Assembly (NCBI RefSeq): GCF_003477885.1
Contig: NZ_QUEE01000006.1
Coordinates: 1 to 64,000 of the forward strand
DNA from: Lachnotalea sp. AF33-28
GTDB taxonomy: Bacteria; Bacillota; Clostridia; Lachnospirales; Lachnospiraceae
Length of the DNA stretch: 64,000 bases
Reading direction: 5' to 3'
Positions 41,581-50,257 of the stretch are shown here, in pieces. Position 1 is the first letter of the stretch. Every line of letters starts with the position of its first letter. The position numbers were made by a program, and so were the translations under genes. The notes below the pieces were generated by a model. It saw only the letters and a program-made list of their open reading frames with translations. It did not search any database and had not been told where the DNA came from.

Positions 41581-43330
41581 GTTCTTTTACCTCCCCCATC
41601 GGTATACGGAAATATACAACGGCCCGGTCTTTCTGATTCATAAAGTGCAGACCGCAGGAATCTCCATAGATCAGTTTCAGGCGCGCGTCTATGTTGGTTA
41701 AGCCCACGCCGCTCCCCTCCTGACGTATCCTGCGGTTTTGCAGGCGTTCCCACAGATCGGCGTCAAAACGGGACCCCGTGTTGGCCACATAGACGGTCAG
41801 GATTTTGCCTTCTTGTGCGAGACGCAGGTTGATCCGGCAGGGTTCATCAGAGCATTCAAGGGAGTGGCGGATCGCATTTTCCACGAGCGGCTGTATGGAC
41901 AGCTTGGGTATGGAGATTGTAAGGCAGCTATCGGGAATCTCCTTTTCAAATATCAGGCGGTCACGGAAACGGATTTTCTGAATGCGGATATAGTTGTCCA
42001 GGAAGTCCAGCTCGGTGGACAAAAGAATGCGGTCGGACTGCTCCGAGATGGCTGCACGGAACAGTTTGCCCAGGCAGAAGGACATCTCGCTGATATCCTC
42101 CGCCCCGTAAGTCTGTGCCATCCAGTTGATGGAGTCCAGCACATTGTAGAGAAAATGCGGGTTGATCTGCTGCTCCAGCATCTTGATTGTGGCATCCTTT
42201 AAGAGCAGCTGTTTGACATAGTTGTCATTGATAAGCCTGCGGTAACTGCATACCATCTGATCGAAGCGCTGGTGGATTACGCCGATCTCATCGCCCCTAA
42301 GTTCATAATGATAAGCACATGGCATGAGATCCAGATTGCCCTCCTCAAAGTAGGCCATCTTTTTTTCCAGAATATGAAAATGCCGGATGATACTGCGTAT
42401 GATAAGATAAATGAACAGCATGGCGGTCAGGGCGGCGCATACAAACAGAAACATACATAGACGCATCACCATATTCAGCCGGGAGAACAGACGGTTATAG
42501 TCAGAGAAATTCACATAGGTCCATCCGGTCACAGGGAGTGTGCCGGAAGTGATGAAAAAAGCCTGTCCTCCTATTTTTTCTATCCTATAGGGAGCGGCGC
42601 TTTGCCGGTAGTCTTCGCAGTAAGATTTGTAAGGGGATTCGGAAGGGTAGATGGCAGCGCCTTCTTCCGATACAAACGCGATATCCAGATCCGCCCTCGT
42701 GATGTCCGCTGTGTTTAACAGCCTGTCTACCAACCGGTTCATATCCACCTTCACATAGAGTGTGGCCAGACTGTCCAGCTTTAGATAAGCTTTCTGCCGG
42801 ATCTGCCGGACACAGAATACAGAATCTGTACCGGACGCGCCTCCTGTCCAGATCAGCCTGCCCTTTGCTTCATCCGCCATACCGTTTACCGTTTGCAGAT
42901 CCAGTTCATCCAGGTCATTGGATGTGCCCATATGAATGATCTGGTCCGGCAGTACCAGCGAAATATAGGAAATGGCGCTGCTGGCATCCAGATAAGAATA
43001 CAGGCAGTCATAAATTATCCGGCGTGCGCGTGTGCGTTTAGCGGGATCCGGGCTGTCCTTTAAAACGGTCAGGTTGTACTGGACTGTTTCATCCGCCACC
43101 ATATAATCCGTCATTGTGGAGATGGCCTTTAGTTCGGTTTCCAGATCTGACGTGATATATTTAAGAGCCATGGCGTTCTTTTCATACAGCTCTTCATTAT
43201 AGCAGACGGTTAGATAACGGATGGATGCAAGGCCGGCCAGACTGACAAAGCATATGGACAGCAGGATGATCAGATTCAGTTTGCCTGTAAGACCGATATT
43301 TCTCCATATTTCTTTTATTCGATGCCTCAT
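41573..43330 (-). CDS. YesM-type sensor histidine kinase
   Basis: A 585-residue membrane kinase. TM1 (about 17-38, LNLIILLSICFVSLAGLASI) and TM2 (about 290-315, LCMFLFVCAALTAMLFIYLI) enclose an extracellular sensor of about 250 residues; a HAMP-like linker follows. The His-kinase block is EQQINPHFLYNVLDSINW, and the ATPase domain has PLVENAIRHSLE and GSGVGLTNIDARL. The start at 43330 (MRHRIKEI) is chosen over the much longer frame, which runs back across the promoter. It is upstream of, and coupled to, the YesN-type regulator. The ligand is unknown; by location, a rhamnogalacturonan or other pectic oligosaccharide. Confidence 0.92.
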   Translation of the reverse strand: MRHRIKEIWRNIGLTGKLNLIILLSICFVSLAGLASIRYLTVCYNEELYEKNAMALKYITSDLETELKAISTMTDYMVADETVQYNLTVLKDSPDPAKRTRARRIIYDCLYSYLDASSAISYISLVLPDQIIHMGTSNDLDELDLQTVNGMADEAKGRLIWTGGASGTDSVFCVRQIRQKAYLKLDSLATLYVKVDMNRLVDRLLNTADITRADLDIAFVSEEGAAIYPSESPYKSYCEDYRQSAAPYRIEKIGGQAFFITSGTLPVTGWTYVNFSDYNRLFSRLNMVMRLCMFLFVCAALTAMLFIYLIIRSIIRHFHILEKKMAYFEEGNLDLMPCAYHYELRGDEIGVIHQRFDQMVCSYRRLINDNYVKQLLLKDATIKMLEQQINPHFLYNVLDSINWMAQTYGAEDISEMSFCLGKLFRAAISEQSDRILLSTELDFLDNYIRIQKIRFRDRLIFEKEIPDSCLTISIPKLSIQPLVENAIRHSLECSDEPCRINLRLAQEGKILTVYVANTGSRFDADLWERLQNRRIRQEGSGVGLTNIDARLKLIYGDSCGLHFMNQKDRAVVYFRIPMGEVKEHA

Positions 43331-43501
43331 ATCCCCATATTCCCCCCATCTTTCAGCTAGTGCACTAGTCACATTATACACAATTTGACTGAAAACTGAA
43401 AGAAGAGGGGAATATAAAAACGCTTTTTTAAACATGAAAGAGCTGTTTTTTGATTTTTCAAACCGGTGAAAATGCATTATGATGTTTGTATGACAGTCAA
43501 T

Positions 43502-43542
43502 TGCACGAAAGAGTGTATACTTCATCAGCCTTCGGCTGGTGA
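43502..43542 (+). repeat. degenerate double-hairpin repeat
   Basis: Hairpin 2 (TCATCAGCC-TTCG-GGCTGGTGA-type, 43522-43542) is intact. The upstream TGCAC...GTGTA stretch is a decayed hairpin 1. It ends about 8 bases before the ribosome binding site of the Gfo/Idh gene. Confidence 0.6.
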
Positions 43543-43562
43543 TATGGGGAAGGGGGATGAAA

Positions 43563-44549
43563 ATGGCAGTTAGGGTTGCACTGATCGGCTGCGGAGAATT
43601 GGCGAGAGACTATTATGCTCCTGCATTTCGGCGGCTGGCTAAAGAAGGCGCGGCGGTGCTTGCTGCCTGCTGCGATTGTGATGAGGACAAGAGCAGGGCA
43701 TATGCTGTCGAAACCGGTTTTGAAAAAAGCTATTCGGATGTAAAACGTATGATCAGGGAAAGCGGCCCGGACTGTATGCTGATTGCCACACCGGTCACGG
43801 TCACTGCAAAAACCGCGGCGGACCTAAGCCGGTTCTGTATCCCAATGATGATTGAAAAACCGCCGGCTTTAAATGCTGTGGACGGTGAACTGCTGAAGCA
43901 GGCGCTGCAGAAAAACGGCGTGCTGCATCAGATCGCCTTTAACCGTCACTACATGCCGTTAATCAGGGAGCTGAAGAGCCGGCTTAAGGTCAGCGGGGAT
44001 ATACAGAATGTTCAGGTGCTGATGAGCCGTTACAGGAGGACGGAACCGACCTTTTATACTACAGCGATCCACAGCGTGGATCTGGCCCGCTATCTGGCTG
44101 GGGCTCCTTATGAAAAGGTGCGTATCTCATATCAGAGCCTGCCGCAGTATGGCGGGGGAGTGGACAATATTTTCATGGACTGCCGGTTTAAAAACGGAGT
44201 GAGCGGCCAGGTCAGCACTCTCGTATGCAGCGGCACTGTGAATGAGCGGGTGATGGTGACCTGCGATGACCGCTCATTTTTTGCCAGATTGCCCGTCTGG
44301 GGATGCAGCGACTGTCCAGGCACTCTGGAAGTACATGAGCAGGGGCTGCCCGTCTCGGTAAAAAGCGGCAGGGAGATCAGCGACGGTCCGGGTGCCAGCG
44401 AGATGAACGGATTCTATGCGGAGATCAGGGGCTTTCTGCAGGCGGTGGAATCCGGACGGCAGCCGGAGGAATCCATGGAGTATGCGATGCAGGCCGTAAA
44501 AATCGGTGAGTGCATTAATAACCGCATGAACGAGTTTGAAGAGGACTGA
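43563..44549 (+). CDS. Gfo/Idh/MocA family oxidoreductase
   Basis: A 328-residue sugar dehydrogenase. The Rossmann start is AVRVALIGCGELARDYYAPA; the MIEKPPALN segment holds the EKP catalytic Lys motif; AIHSVDLARYLAG carries the His/Asp of the second domain. It starts at 43563, six bases after GGGGG; an ATG six bases earlier is also in frame but has no spacing to that site. It is the first plus-strand gene facing the YesMN pair and leads into GH105 and the ABC importer. A role in oxidising or epimerising a pectin-derived sugar is inferred. Confidence 0.88.
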   Translation: MAVRVALIGCGELARDYYAPAFRRLAKEGAAVLAACCDCDEDKSRAYAVETGFEKSYSDVKRMIRESGPDCMLIATPVTVTAKTAADLSRFCIPMMIEKPPALNAVDGELLKQALQKNGVLHQIAFNRHYMPLIRELKSRLKVSGDIQNVQVLMSRYRRTEPTFYTTAIHSVDLARYLAGAPYEKVRISYQSLPQYGGGVDNIFMDCRFKNGVSGQVSTLVCSGTVNERVMVTCDDRSFFARLPVWGCSDCPGTLEVHEQGLPVSVKSGREISDGPGASEMNGFYAEIRGFLQAVESGRQPEESMEYAMQAVKIGECINNRMNEFEED

Positions 44550-44594
44550 CTGGTGCAGATCACAGTAAGTTTAACGGGTTCGGCGGCGGCAAGA

Positions 44595-44700
44595 GAGGAA
44601 GCACACTGAAGTGTGCGCAGGTCATCAACCTTCGGTTGGTGACAGAGAAATAGGAAGCACACTGAAGTGTGCGTAGGTCATCAACCTTCGGTTGGTGACA
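44595..44700 (+). repeat. two tandem double-hairpin repeats
   Basis: Period 55 bp. Hairpin 1 GCACAC-TGAA-GTGTGC at 44601-44616 and 44656-44671; hairpin 2 GTCATCAACC-TTCG-GGTTGGTGAC-type at 44621-44643 and 44676-44698. The units are nearly identical and are joined by AGAGAAATAGGA; after the second, AGAGAAATAGGGGG supplies the ribosome binding site of the GH105 gene. Confidence 0.92.
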
Positions 44701-44713
44701 GAGAAATAGGGGG

Positions 44714-45862
44714 ATGAAAGTGACAGAAGAAGAGTTATGGAGAAAAATTGATCTGGTGGTGGATCGGCTGATCCATCTGGGCGGAGCGGATTATGATATG
44801 GATCGCACCACGGACGAGGACTCCCACCGCCAGGGGCTGGTGGCCAGGGATTTCGGCATTGAGGAGTGGGACTGGCCCCAGGGAGTGGGGCTTTATGGGC
44901 TGGACCGGCTGCAGAAGATATGCGGAGACAGCCGGTATGAAGAATTTCTGGAACAATGGTTTGATAAAAATTTTGATATGGGACTTCCTTCGTGGAACGT
45001 CAATACCACAGCGCCATTTCTCACGCTTTTAGAGCTGGCAGAGAGGCGGAATCGGGATGATTACCGTCAGGCCTGCCGGGAGCGCGCCTGCTGGGTTATG
45101 GAGAATCTTCCCCGCACCAGGGAGGGCGGATTCCAGCATGTGACAAGCGCGGTGGGAGACCGGCAGGCTGTTCGTCTCAATGACGGACAACTGTGGATCG
45201 ATACGATATTTATGGCAGTGCTGTTTTTAAACAAAGCGGGACATTTGTACGGCAGACAGGATTACCTGGACGAATCCGTCCGCCAGGTGCTGCTGCATGT
45301 AAAGTACCTGTATGAAAAGAAAAACGGTTTGTTTTATCACGGCTGGAGTTTCCCGAGAAATGACAATTTCGGCGGCATTTTCTGGTGCAGGGGAAATTCC
45401 TGGTTTACTTTCGGAATCATGGAATTTCTGGAGCAGAGCAGGGACAGCATGAACAGAGGGATATATACATATCTGGCGGATACGCTGAGAGCGCAGGTAA
45501 AGACTCTGATTTCCCTGCAGTCTCCGTCCGGCCTGTGGCACACCGTACTGGATGATGCCAGCAGCTATGAAGAGGTGTCCGGTTCTGCGGGGATTGCGGC
45601 CGGAATCCTGAAGGGAGTGACGGCCGGCATTCTGGACCGCTCCTGTCTGAAACCGGCGAAAAAAGCCATTGAAGCGATCTGCTCTAATATCTCGGAAGAC
45701 GGGACTGTGCAGAATGTTTCGGCAGGAACCGGCATCGGAATGAATGCGCAGTTCTATAAGGATATCATGATCACGCCCATGGCATACGGTCAGTCACTGA
45801 CACTGGCTGCGCTGTGTGAGGCCGTGCATATCTCGCGCAGGTCATCAGCCTTCGGGTGGTGA
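44714..45862 (+). CDS. GH105 unsaturated rhamnogalacturonyl hydrolase (YteR/YesR-like)
   Basis: A 382-residue (alpha/alpha)6-barrel, the usual family length. Blocks include LNDGQLWIDTIFMAVLFL, with the catalytic Asp in WIDT, and FWCRGNSWFTFGIMEFL. It releases the unsaturated galacturonyl residue from rhamnogalacturonan lyase products in the cytoplasm; no signal peptide. GGGGG abuts the ATG, so the GTG six bases later (44720) may be the true start, as in the Gfo/Idh gene upstream. The final residues (RRSSAFGW) and the stop codon are encoded by hairpin 2 of a repeat copy. It is followed by the CUT1 importer genes. Confidence 0.92.
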   Translation: MKVTEEELWRKIDLVVDRLIHLGGADYDMDRTTDEDSHRQGLVARDFGIEEWDWPQGVGLYGLDRLQKICGDSRYEEFLEQWFDKNFDMGLPSWNVNTTAPFLTLLELAERRNRDDYRQACRERACWVMENLPRTREGGFQHVTSAVGDRQAVRLNDGQLWIDTIFMAVLFLNKAGHLYGRQDYLDESVRQVLLHVKYLYEKKNGLFYHGWSFPRNDNFGGIFWCRGNSWFTFGIMEFLEQSRDSMNRGIYTYLADTLRAQVKTLISLQSPSGLWHTVLDDASSYEEVSGSAGIAAGILKGVTAGILDRSCLKPAKKAIEAICSNISEDGTVQNVSAGTGIGMNAQFYKDIMITPMAYGQSLTLAALCEAVHISRRSSAFGW

Positions 45863-45892
45863 CGGTAAAATAGGGAGCACACAAAAGTGTGC
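45841..45892 (+). repeat. double-hairpin repeat overlapping a gene end
   Basis: Hairpin 2 (45841-45863) contains the GH105 stop codon at 45860-45862. Hairpin 1 GCACAC-AAAA-GTGTGC (45877-45892) follows in the spacer, just before the GAGGAGG site of the binding-protein gene. The order suggests two tandem units of which the outer halves are lost. Confidence 0.8.
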
Positions 45893-45910
45893 AGTGAGGA
45901 GGATGTGTTT

Positions 45911-47272
45911 ATGAAGAAAAGGATGATTTCGGTTTTACTTGCAATGGTTCTGGTGCTTTGTACGCTGTGCGGATGTTCCTCAAATGAGGGTAATGCAGAC
46001 ACTTCGGCCGATCAAACGGCGGCAGGGACTACAACCTTGGCCGGTGGGGAGAACAGGAGCACTTCAGACAATGCGGGAGAGTCTGTGACCCTGCGCCTGT
46101 GCTGGTGGGGAAGCCAGACTAGAAATGATCTGACACAGAAGGCAATTGAACTGTATATGGAAAAGAACCCAAATGTGGTGATTGAAACCGAATTTACGGA
46201 CTGGTCCGGCTACTGGGATAAGCTGGCCACACAGGCAGCGGGCGGCGGCCTGCCGGACATCATACAGATGGATTATTCCTATCTGAATCAGTATGCTTCC
46301 AGCAATCAGCTCGCGGATTTGAACGGTTTTATTGAATCCGGCGTGATTGATACGGAAAATATCAGCAGCAGCATTATCGAGAGCGGTTCGGTGGACGGTA
46401 AATGCTATGCGCTCTCTTTAGGCAGCACCGCGCCTATGGTGCTGTATGATAAGGCCACCGCAGATGCGGCGGGAGTGGAGATCCCCATGCAGCCCACGCT
46501 GGAAGAATACGTTGATATCTGCCAGAAGATTTATGAAAAGACCGGCGTGCCGTCTTATTTTGAGAGCGGCATTACCATGATACAGTATATTGCCAGAGCC
46601 AGGGGCTCTGAGATCTATGAGGAGCTGGAAAATGGTGTCCTGGATTCCACACTGGAGCATTTCCAGTGGGTGGAGAAGCTGGCACAGGCAGAATTCTGTA
46701 TCTCACCGGAGCTGCTGTCGGAAAAGAATCCCCAGGTTGTGGAATCCATGCCCATCATTGATCTGTCCACCTGGAATGTATTTTCTTTTTCCAACGCTTA
46801 TGTCAGCATAAACGATGCCTGCGGCGGAGAGAGGGAGCTGGGAGTATTTATGTATCCTACGCTTCCGGATGAAAAGAAGCAGCCTGAATACTTAAAACCC
46901 ACCATGTTCTTCTCCGTGACTGAAACCTCTAAATATAAAGAAGAAGCGGCAAAGTTTATTGACTGGTTTGTAAATGATAAGGAATGCAATGCCATACTGG
47001 GAGGCGAGAGGGGGATCCCGGCCAATACGGCGGTTGCGGAGAGCGTAAAGGGACAGGTGGATGCCATCGGTGCCGTAGCCTATGATTTCGTGGCGGAGGT
47101 AAATAAGGTGGCGACTACGGTGGACCCGCCGAATCCGGCAGGCTACAGCGAGGTGGAAGCGGTCCTGACCACACTGGTGGAAGATATCCGATACGGCAAT
47201 ATCACAGCCCAGGAGGCCGCAAAGCAGTTTGTGCCTCAGGCCCAGACCATATTAAAAGAGGCTGCACAATAA
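45911..47272 (+). CDS. ABC importer sugar-binding lipoprotein (CUT1)
   Basis: A 453-residue extracellular solute-binding protein of family 1. A lipoprotein signal peptide (KKRMISVLLAMVLVLCTLCG, Cys lipobox LCGC) is followed by a Thr/Ser-rich linker and the binding fold (VTLRLCWWGSQTRNDLTQKA; FTDWSGYWDKLATQAAGGGL). It captures oligosaccharides at the cell surface for the two permeases encoded next. The start at 45911 is set by GAGGAGG. No ATPase gene is in the operon; CUT1 systems often share an MsmK-type ATPase encoded elsewhere. Context indicates rhamnogalacturonan-type ligands. Confidence 0.92.
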   Translation: MKKRMISVLLAMVLVLCTLCGCSSNEGNADTSADQTAAGTTTLAGGENRSTSDNAGESVTLRLCWWGSQTRNDLTQKAIELYMEKNPNVVIETEFTDWSGYWDKLATQAAGGGLPDIIQMDYSYLNQYASSNQLADLNGFIESGVIDTENISSSIIESGSVDGKCYALSLGSTAPMVLYDKATADAAGVEIPMQPTLEEYVDICQKIYEKTGVPSYFESGITMIQYIARARGSEIYEELENGVLDSTLEHFQWVEKLAQAEFCISPELLSEKNPQVVESMPIIDLSTWNVFSFSNAYVSINDACGGERELGVFMYPTLPDEKKQPEYLKPTMFFSVTETSKYKEEAAKFIDWFVNDKECNAILGGERGIPANTAVAESVKGQVDAIGAVAYDFVAEVNKVATTVDPPNPAGYSEVEAVLTTLVEDIRYGNITAQEAAKQFVPQAQTILKEAAQ

Positions 47273-47300
47273 CCTGTGCGGCGGACATAAGGAGTGCCCG

Positions 47301-48212
47301 ATGAGAGCAAAGAAAAAAAGCTGGAAACAACAACTGAATCAGGGGAAGGTCGCAGGATATATATTTATCCTGCCCTTCATCATCGGGTTTGTGTGCTTTA
47401 TCAGCTTTCCGATGATCATGTCCCTGGCCTTCTCATTTACAAAATACGACATACTGACGGCTCCCAAATTTGCAGGGCTGGACAATTACATCACGATGTT
47501 TACACAGGATAAGCTGTTCTGGAAAACGTTTGGTGTCACGATGTACTATGTGTTTTTCTCGGTTCCGCTGAGGCTTATTATGGCGCTGCTTGTGGCGCTG
47601 CTCCTGGTGAAATCCTCCAGGCTGTCCGGGTTTTACCGGACCGTCTACTACCTGCCTTCCATCATTGGTTCCAGCGTGGCGGTGGCGATCCTATGGAAAC
47701 GTATGTTTGCCAGCGACGGAGTGATCAACGCGCTGCTGGGTCTGGTGGGAATAGACAGCGCCACAGCATGGCTTGGCAGAACAGATACTGCGATCTGGAC
47801 ACTGATCCTGCTGGCCGTATGGCAGTTTGGATCGTCCATGCTGATTTTCCTGGCAGGCTTAAAACAGATACCGGCCTATCTGTATGAGGCGGCTACGGTG
47901 GATGGGGCCGGAGCCATCACTAAATTTTTTAAAGTTACGCTGCCCATGCTGACGCCCACGATCTTCTTTAATCTGATCAATCAGCTGATCAACGGATTTA
48001 TGGCGTTTACCCAGAGCTTTATCATAACGGAAGGCAAGCCGCAGAACAGCACTCTGTTCTATGTGGTCTATATGTACCAGAATTCCTTCAAGTACAACAA
48101 GCTTGGGTACGGCTGCGCCATGGCCTGGTTTATGGTGCTTGTGGTCGGAGGGCTGACGGCCCTGATCTTTCTGTCGCAGAAAAAATGGGTCTACTATGAA
48201 TCGGAAAGGTGA
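47301..48212 (+). CDS. ABC sugar importer permease 1 (CUT1, MalF-like)
   Basis: A 303-residue inner membrane permease with six hydrophobic helices, beginning GYIFILPFIIGFVCFISFPM. The EAA loop that contacts the ATPase is YEAATVDGAGAITKFFKVTL. AAGGAG precedes the ATG. It lies 28 bp after the binding protein and nearly touches the second permease. The two form the heterodimeric pore. Confidence 0.93.
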   Translation: MRAKKKSWKQQLNQGKVAGYIFILPFIIGFVCFISFPMIMSLAFSFTKYDILTAPKFAGLDNYITMFTQDKLFWKTFGVTMYYVFFSVPLRLIMALLVALLLVKSSRLSGFYRTVYYLPSIIGSSVAVAILWKRMFASDGVINALLGLVGIDSATAWLGRTDTAIWTLILLAVWQFGSSMLIFLAGLKQIPAYLYEAATVDGAGAITKFFKVTLPMLTPTIFFNLINQLINGFMAFTQSFIITEGKPQNSTLFYVVYMYQNSFKYNKLGYGCAMAWFMVLVVGGLTALIFLSQKKWVYYESER

Positions 48213-48217
48213 GTGTG

Positions 48218-49069
48218 ATGAAGAGCATGTCGATGAAAAAGAGGCTGGGGAGCACCTGCTATCATACCGTTGTCTTTGCCTTTGCGTGTGTGATGATCTA
48301 TCCGGTGATCTGGATGGTCATGGGTTCCTTCAAGACCACGAACGAGATTTTTCAGTCCGCCCAGAAGCTGCTGCCGGAAAGCTTCCGTCCGGATAACTAT
48401 GTCAACGGATGGAAGGGGTTCGCAGGTTTTTCTTTCGCAATATTTTTTAAGAACTCCCTGTTTATTTCAACTGTGGCCACAGCCGGAGCTGTGATTTCTT
48501 CGGTAATCGTAGCATACGGTTTTGCCCGTTGTGAATTCCGGTTCAAAAATTTCTGGTTCGGGTGCATGCTGCTGTCCATGATGCTGCCGTTTCAGATCAT
48601 CATGATTCCGCAGTACATTATGTTCAATAAAATGGGATGGGTCGGGACCTATCTGCCCCTGATCATCCCGCAATTTTGCAGCCAGGGCTTCTTTGTCTTC
48701 TTAAATGTGCAGTTCATACGCGGTATACCGAAGGATCTGGATGAGGCCGCGCGCATAGACGGGGCAAATACCTACAGCATCTTTGTGAGGATCATACTGC
48801 CGTTAATCAAATCCTCCCTTGTGACCAGCGCCATCTTTTCTTTTATGTGGAGATGGGACGATTTTCTGGCAGCGCTGCTTTATCTCAATAAGCCCAGCCG
48901 CTATCCGGTCAGCCTCGCGCTGAAACTGTTTTCAGATCCGACGGTGGGATCGGACTGGGGAGCGATGTTTGCTATGGCAACGCTGTCCCTGGTGCCGATT
49001 TTCATCATATTTCTGACCATGCAGAAATATCTGGTGGAAGGGATCGCATCAACCGGCATTAAAGGATGA
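48218..49069 (+). CDS. ABC sugar importer permease 2 (CUT1, MalG-like)
   Basis: About 283 residues with six helices. The N-terminal helix (VVFAFACVMIYPVIWMVMGS) and the EAA loop LDEAARIDGANTYSIFVRII are typical; the end KYLVEGIASTGIKG is the usual MalG-type C-terminus. I start at the ATG 48218, 8 bases after AAAGG; a GTG at 48209 overlapping the previous gene is possible. It ends the importer operon; 126 bp separate it from the dehydrogenase gene. Confidence 0.93.
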   Translation: MKSMSMKKRLGSTCYHTVVFAFACVMIYPVIWMVMGSFKTTNEIFQSAQKLLPESFRPDNYVNGWKGFAGFSFAIFFKNSLFISTVATAGAVISSVIVAYGFARCEFRFKNFWFGCMLLSMMLPFQIIMIPQYIMFNKMGWVGTYLPLIIPQFCSQGFFVFLNVQFIRGIPKDLDEAARIDGANTYSIFVRIILPLIKSSLVTSAIFSFMWRWDDFLAALLYLNKPSRYPVSLALKLFSDPTVGSDWGAMFAMATLSLVPIFIIFLTMQKYLVEGIASTGIKG

Positions 49070-49195
49070 GCTTTTGAAGCAGATTGTTGAATATTTGTAA
49101 TTATCTTTAAAATTTGAAATATACGTGGAAGATCAGCACAGATATAATGAAACGGAAGGTGTATCTTATAGTTTAGTTACAAACGGAGGTTACGA

Positions 49196-50257
49196 ATGGA
49201 GAGGATGAAAGCGCTGGTGCAGTATGCACCCTATGACAGCAGGTATGAAGAGGTGGAGAAACCAACGGCGGGGCCCGGAGAAATTGTGCTGAAGGTAAAG
49301 GGCTGCGGAATCTGCGCAGGAGATCTGAAAGCATATCACGGAGGAATACGCATCTGGGGAACCTGTGAAGAGGACCGGTATATCGAGGCCCCTGTGACAG
49401 GCGGGCATGAGTTTTTCGGAGAAGTGACACAGATAGGAGAGGGAGTCGATAGCTGTGAGATCGGAGACCTGCTGGCTGTGGAGCAGATCGTTCCCTGCGG
49501 GGAATGCGGTTTCTGCAGGGAAGGAAAGTATTGGATGTGTGAAGGCTCCGCTGTATACGGTTTTAAACAGCATGCCGCAGGAGGCTTTGCCGAATACGTA
49601 AAGGTACATAAAAACAGCATCATACATAAGATTCCCGAAGCGTTCACGCCGGAGCAGGCTGTATTGATTGAGCCCCTTGCCTGCGGTATGCATGCGGTGG
49701 AGCTGGCTGGGATCCGTCACAGCGATGTGGTTGTGATTGCCGGATTAGGGGCGATCGGAACGGCCATGGTGAATATGGCAAAGCTTTCCTTGCCGGCCAT
49801 GGTGATAGGTCTGGATGTGAAGGAGCACCGACTTATGCTGGGGAAGGAATACGGAGCGGATGCGGCTTTCAACCCGGCAGCGGATAATATTGATGAGGAG
49901 ATCAGAAAAATGACCAAAGGAAAGGGCTGTGATGTTTATATCGAAGCTTCCGGCAGCCCGGCCAGCGTGAAGCAGGGTCTGCGCCTGCTGCGCAACCATG
50001 GAAGATATGTCCAGATGGGCGTGTTTGCAGAAGAAGTGAGCGCGGACTGGAATGTGATCGGGGATGGAAAAGAGCTGACGATCCTTGGCTCCCATCTCTC
50101 CGCCCTCACCTTTCCGGCCGTGATCGAGGGGATACGCACCGGACTTTTGAAAACAGACGGGCTGATTTCCCATATATTTAAGCTGGCGGACTGGCAGCAG
50201 GCCTTTGAAGCGGCAGAGAAAGATCCCCTCGCCATGAAGGTGATGCTGGAACCATGA
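49196..50257 (+). CDS. zinc-dependent sugar/alcohol dehydrogenase (MDR family)
   Basis: A 353-residue medium-chain dehydrogenase. Catalytic-zinc residues are in GCGICAGDLKA and GGHEFFGEV; the structural-zinc cluster is CGECGFCREGKYWMC; the Rossmann turn is IAGLGAIGTAMVNMA. It resembles sorbitol/threonine/galactitol-type dehydrogenases. The start has GGAGG eight bases upstream. It overlaps the next Gfo/Idh gene by 4 bp, so the two enzymes are made together and may act in sequence on the imported sugar. A new promoter probably lies in the AT-rich 126-bp spacer (TATAAT near 49144). Confidence 0.9.
   Translation: MERMKALVQYAPYDSRYEEVEKPTAGPGEIVLKVKGCGICAGDLKAYHGGIRIWGTCEEDRYIEAPVTGGHEFFGEVTQIGEGVDSCEIGDLLAVEQIVPCGECGFCREGKYWMCEGSAVYGFKQHAAGGFAEYVKVHKNSIIHKIPEAFTPEQAVLIEPLACGMHAVELAGIRHSDVVVIAGLGAIGTAMVNMAKLSLPAMVIGLDVKEHRLMLGKEYGADAAFNPAADNIDEEIRKMTKGKGCDVYIEASGSPASVKQGLRLLRNHGRYVQMGVFAEEVSADWNVIGDGKELTILGSHLSALTFPAVIEGIRTGLLKTDGLISHIFKLADWQQAFEAAEKDPLAMKVMLEP

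Noticed and set aside
44595..44700. Possible CRISPR array
   Set aside because: Two 55-bp units only, no unique spacers of constant size, no cas genes in the window; the units are double-hairpin repeats also found singly elsewhere.
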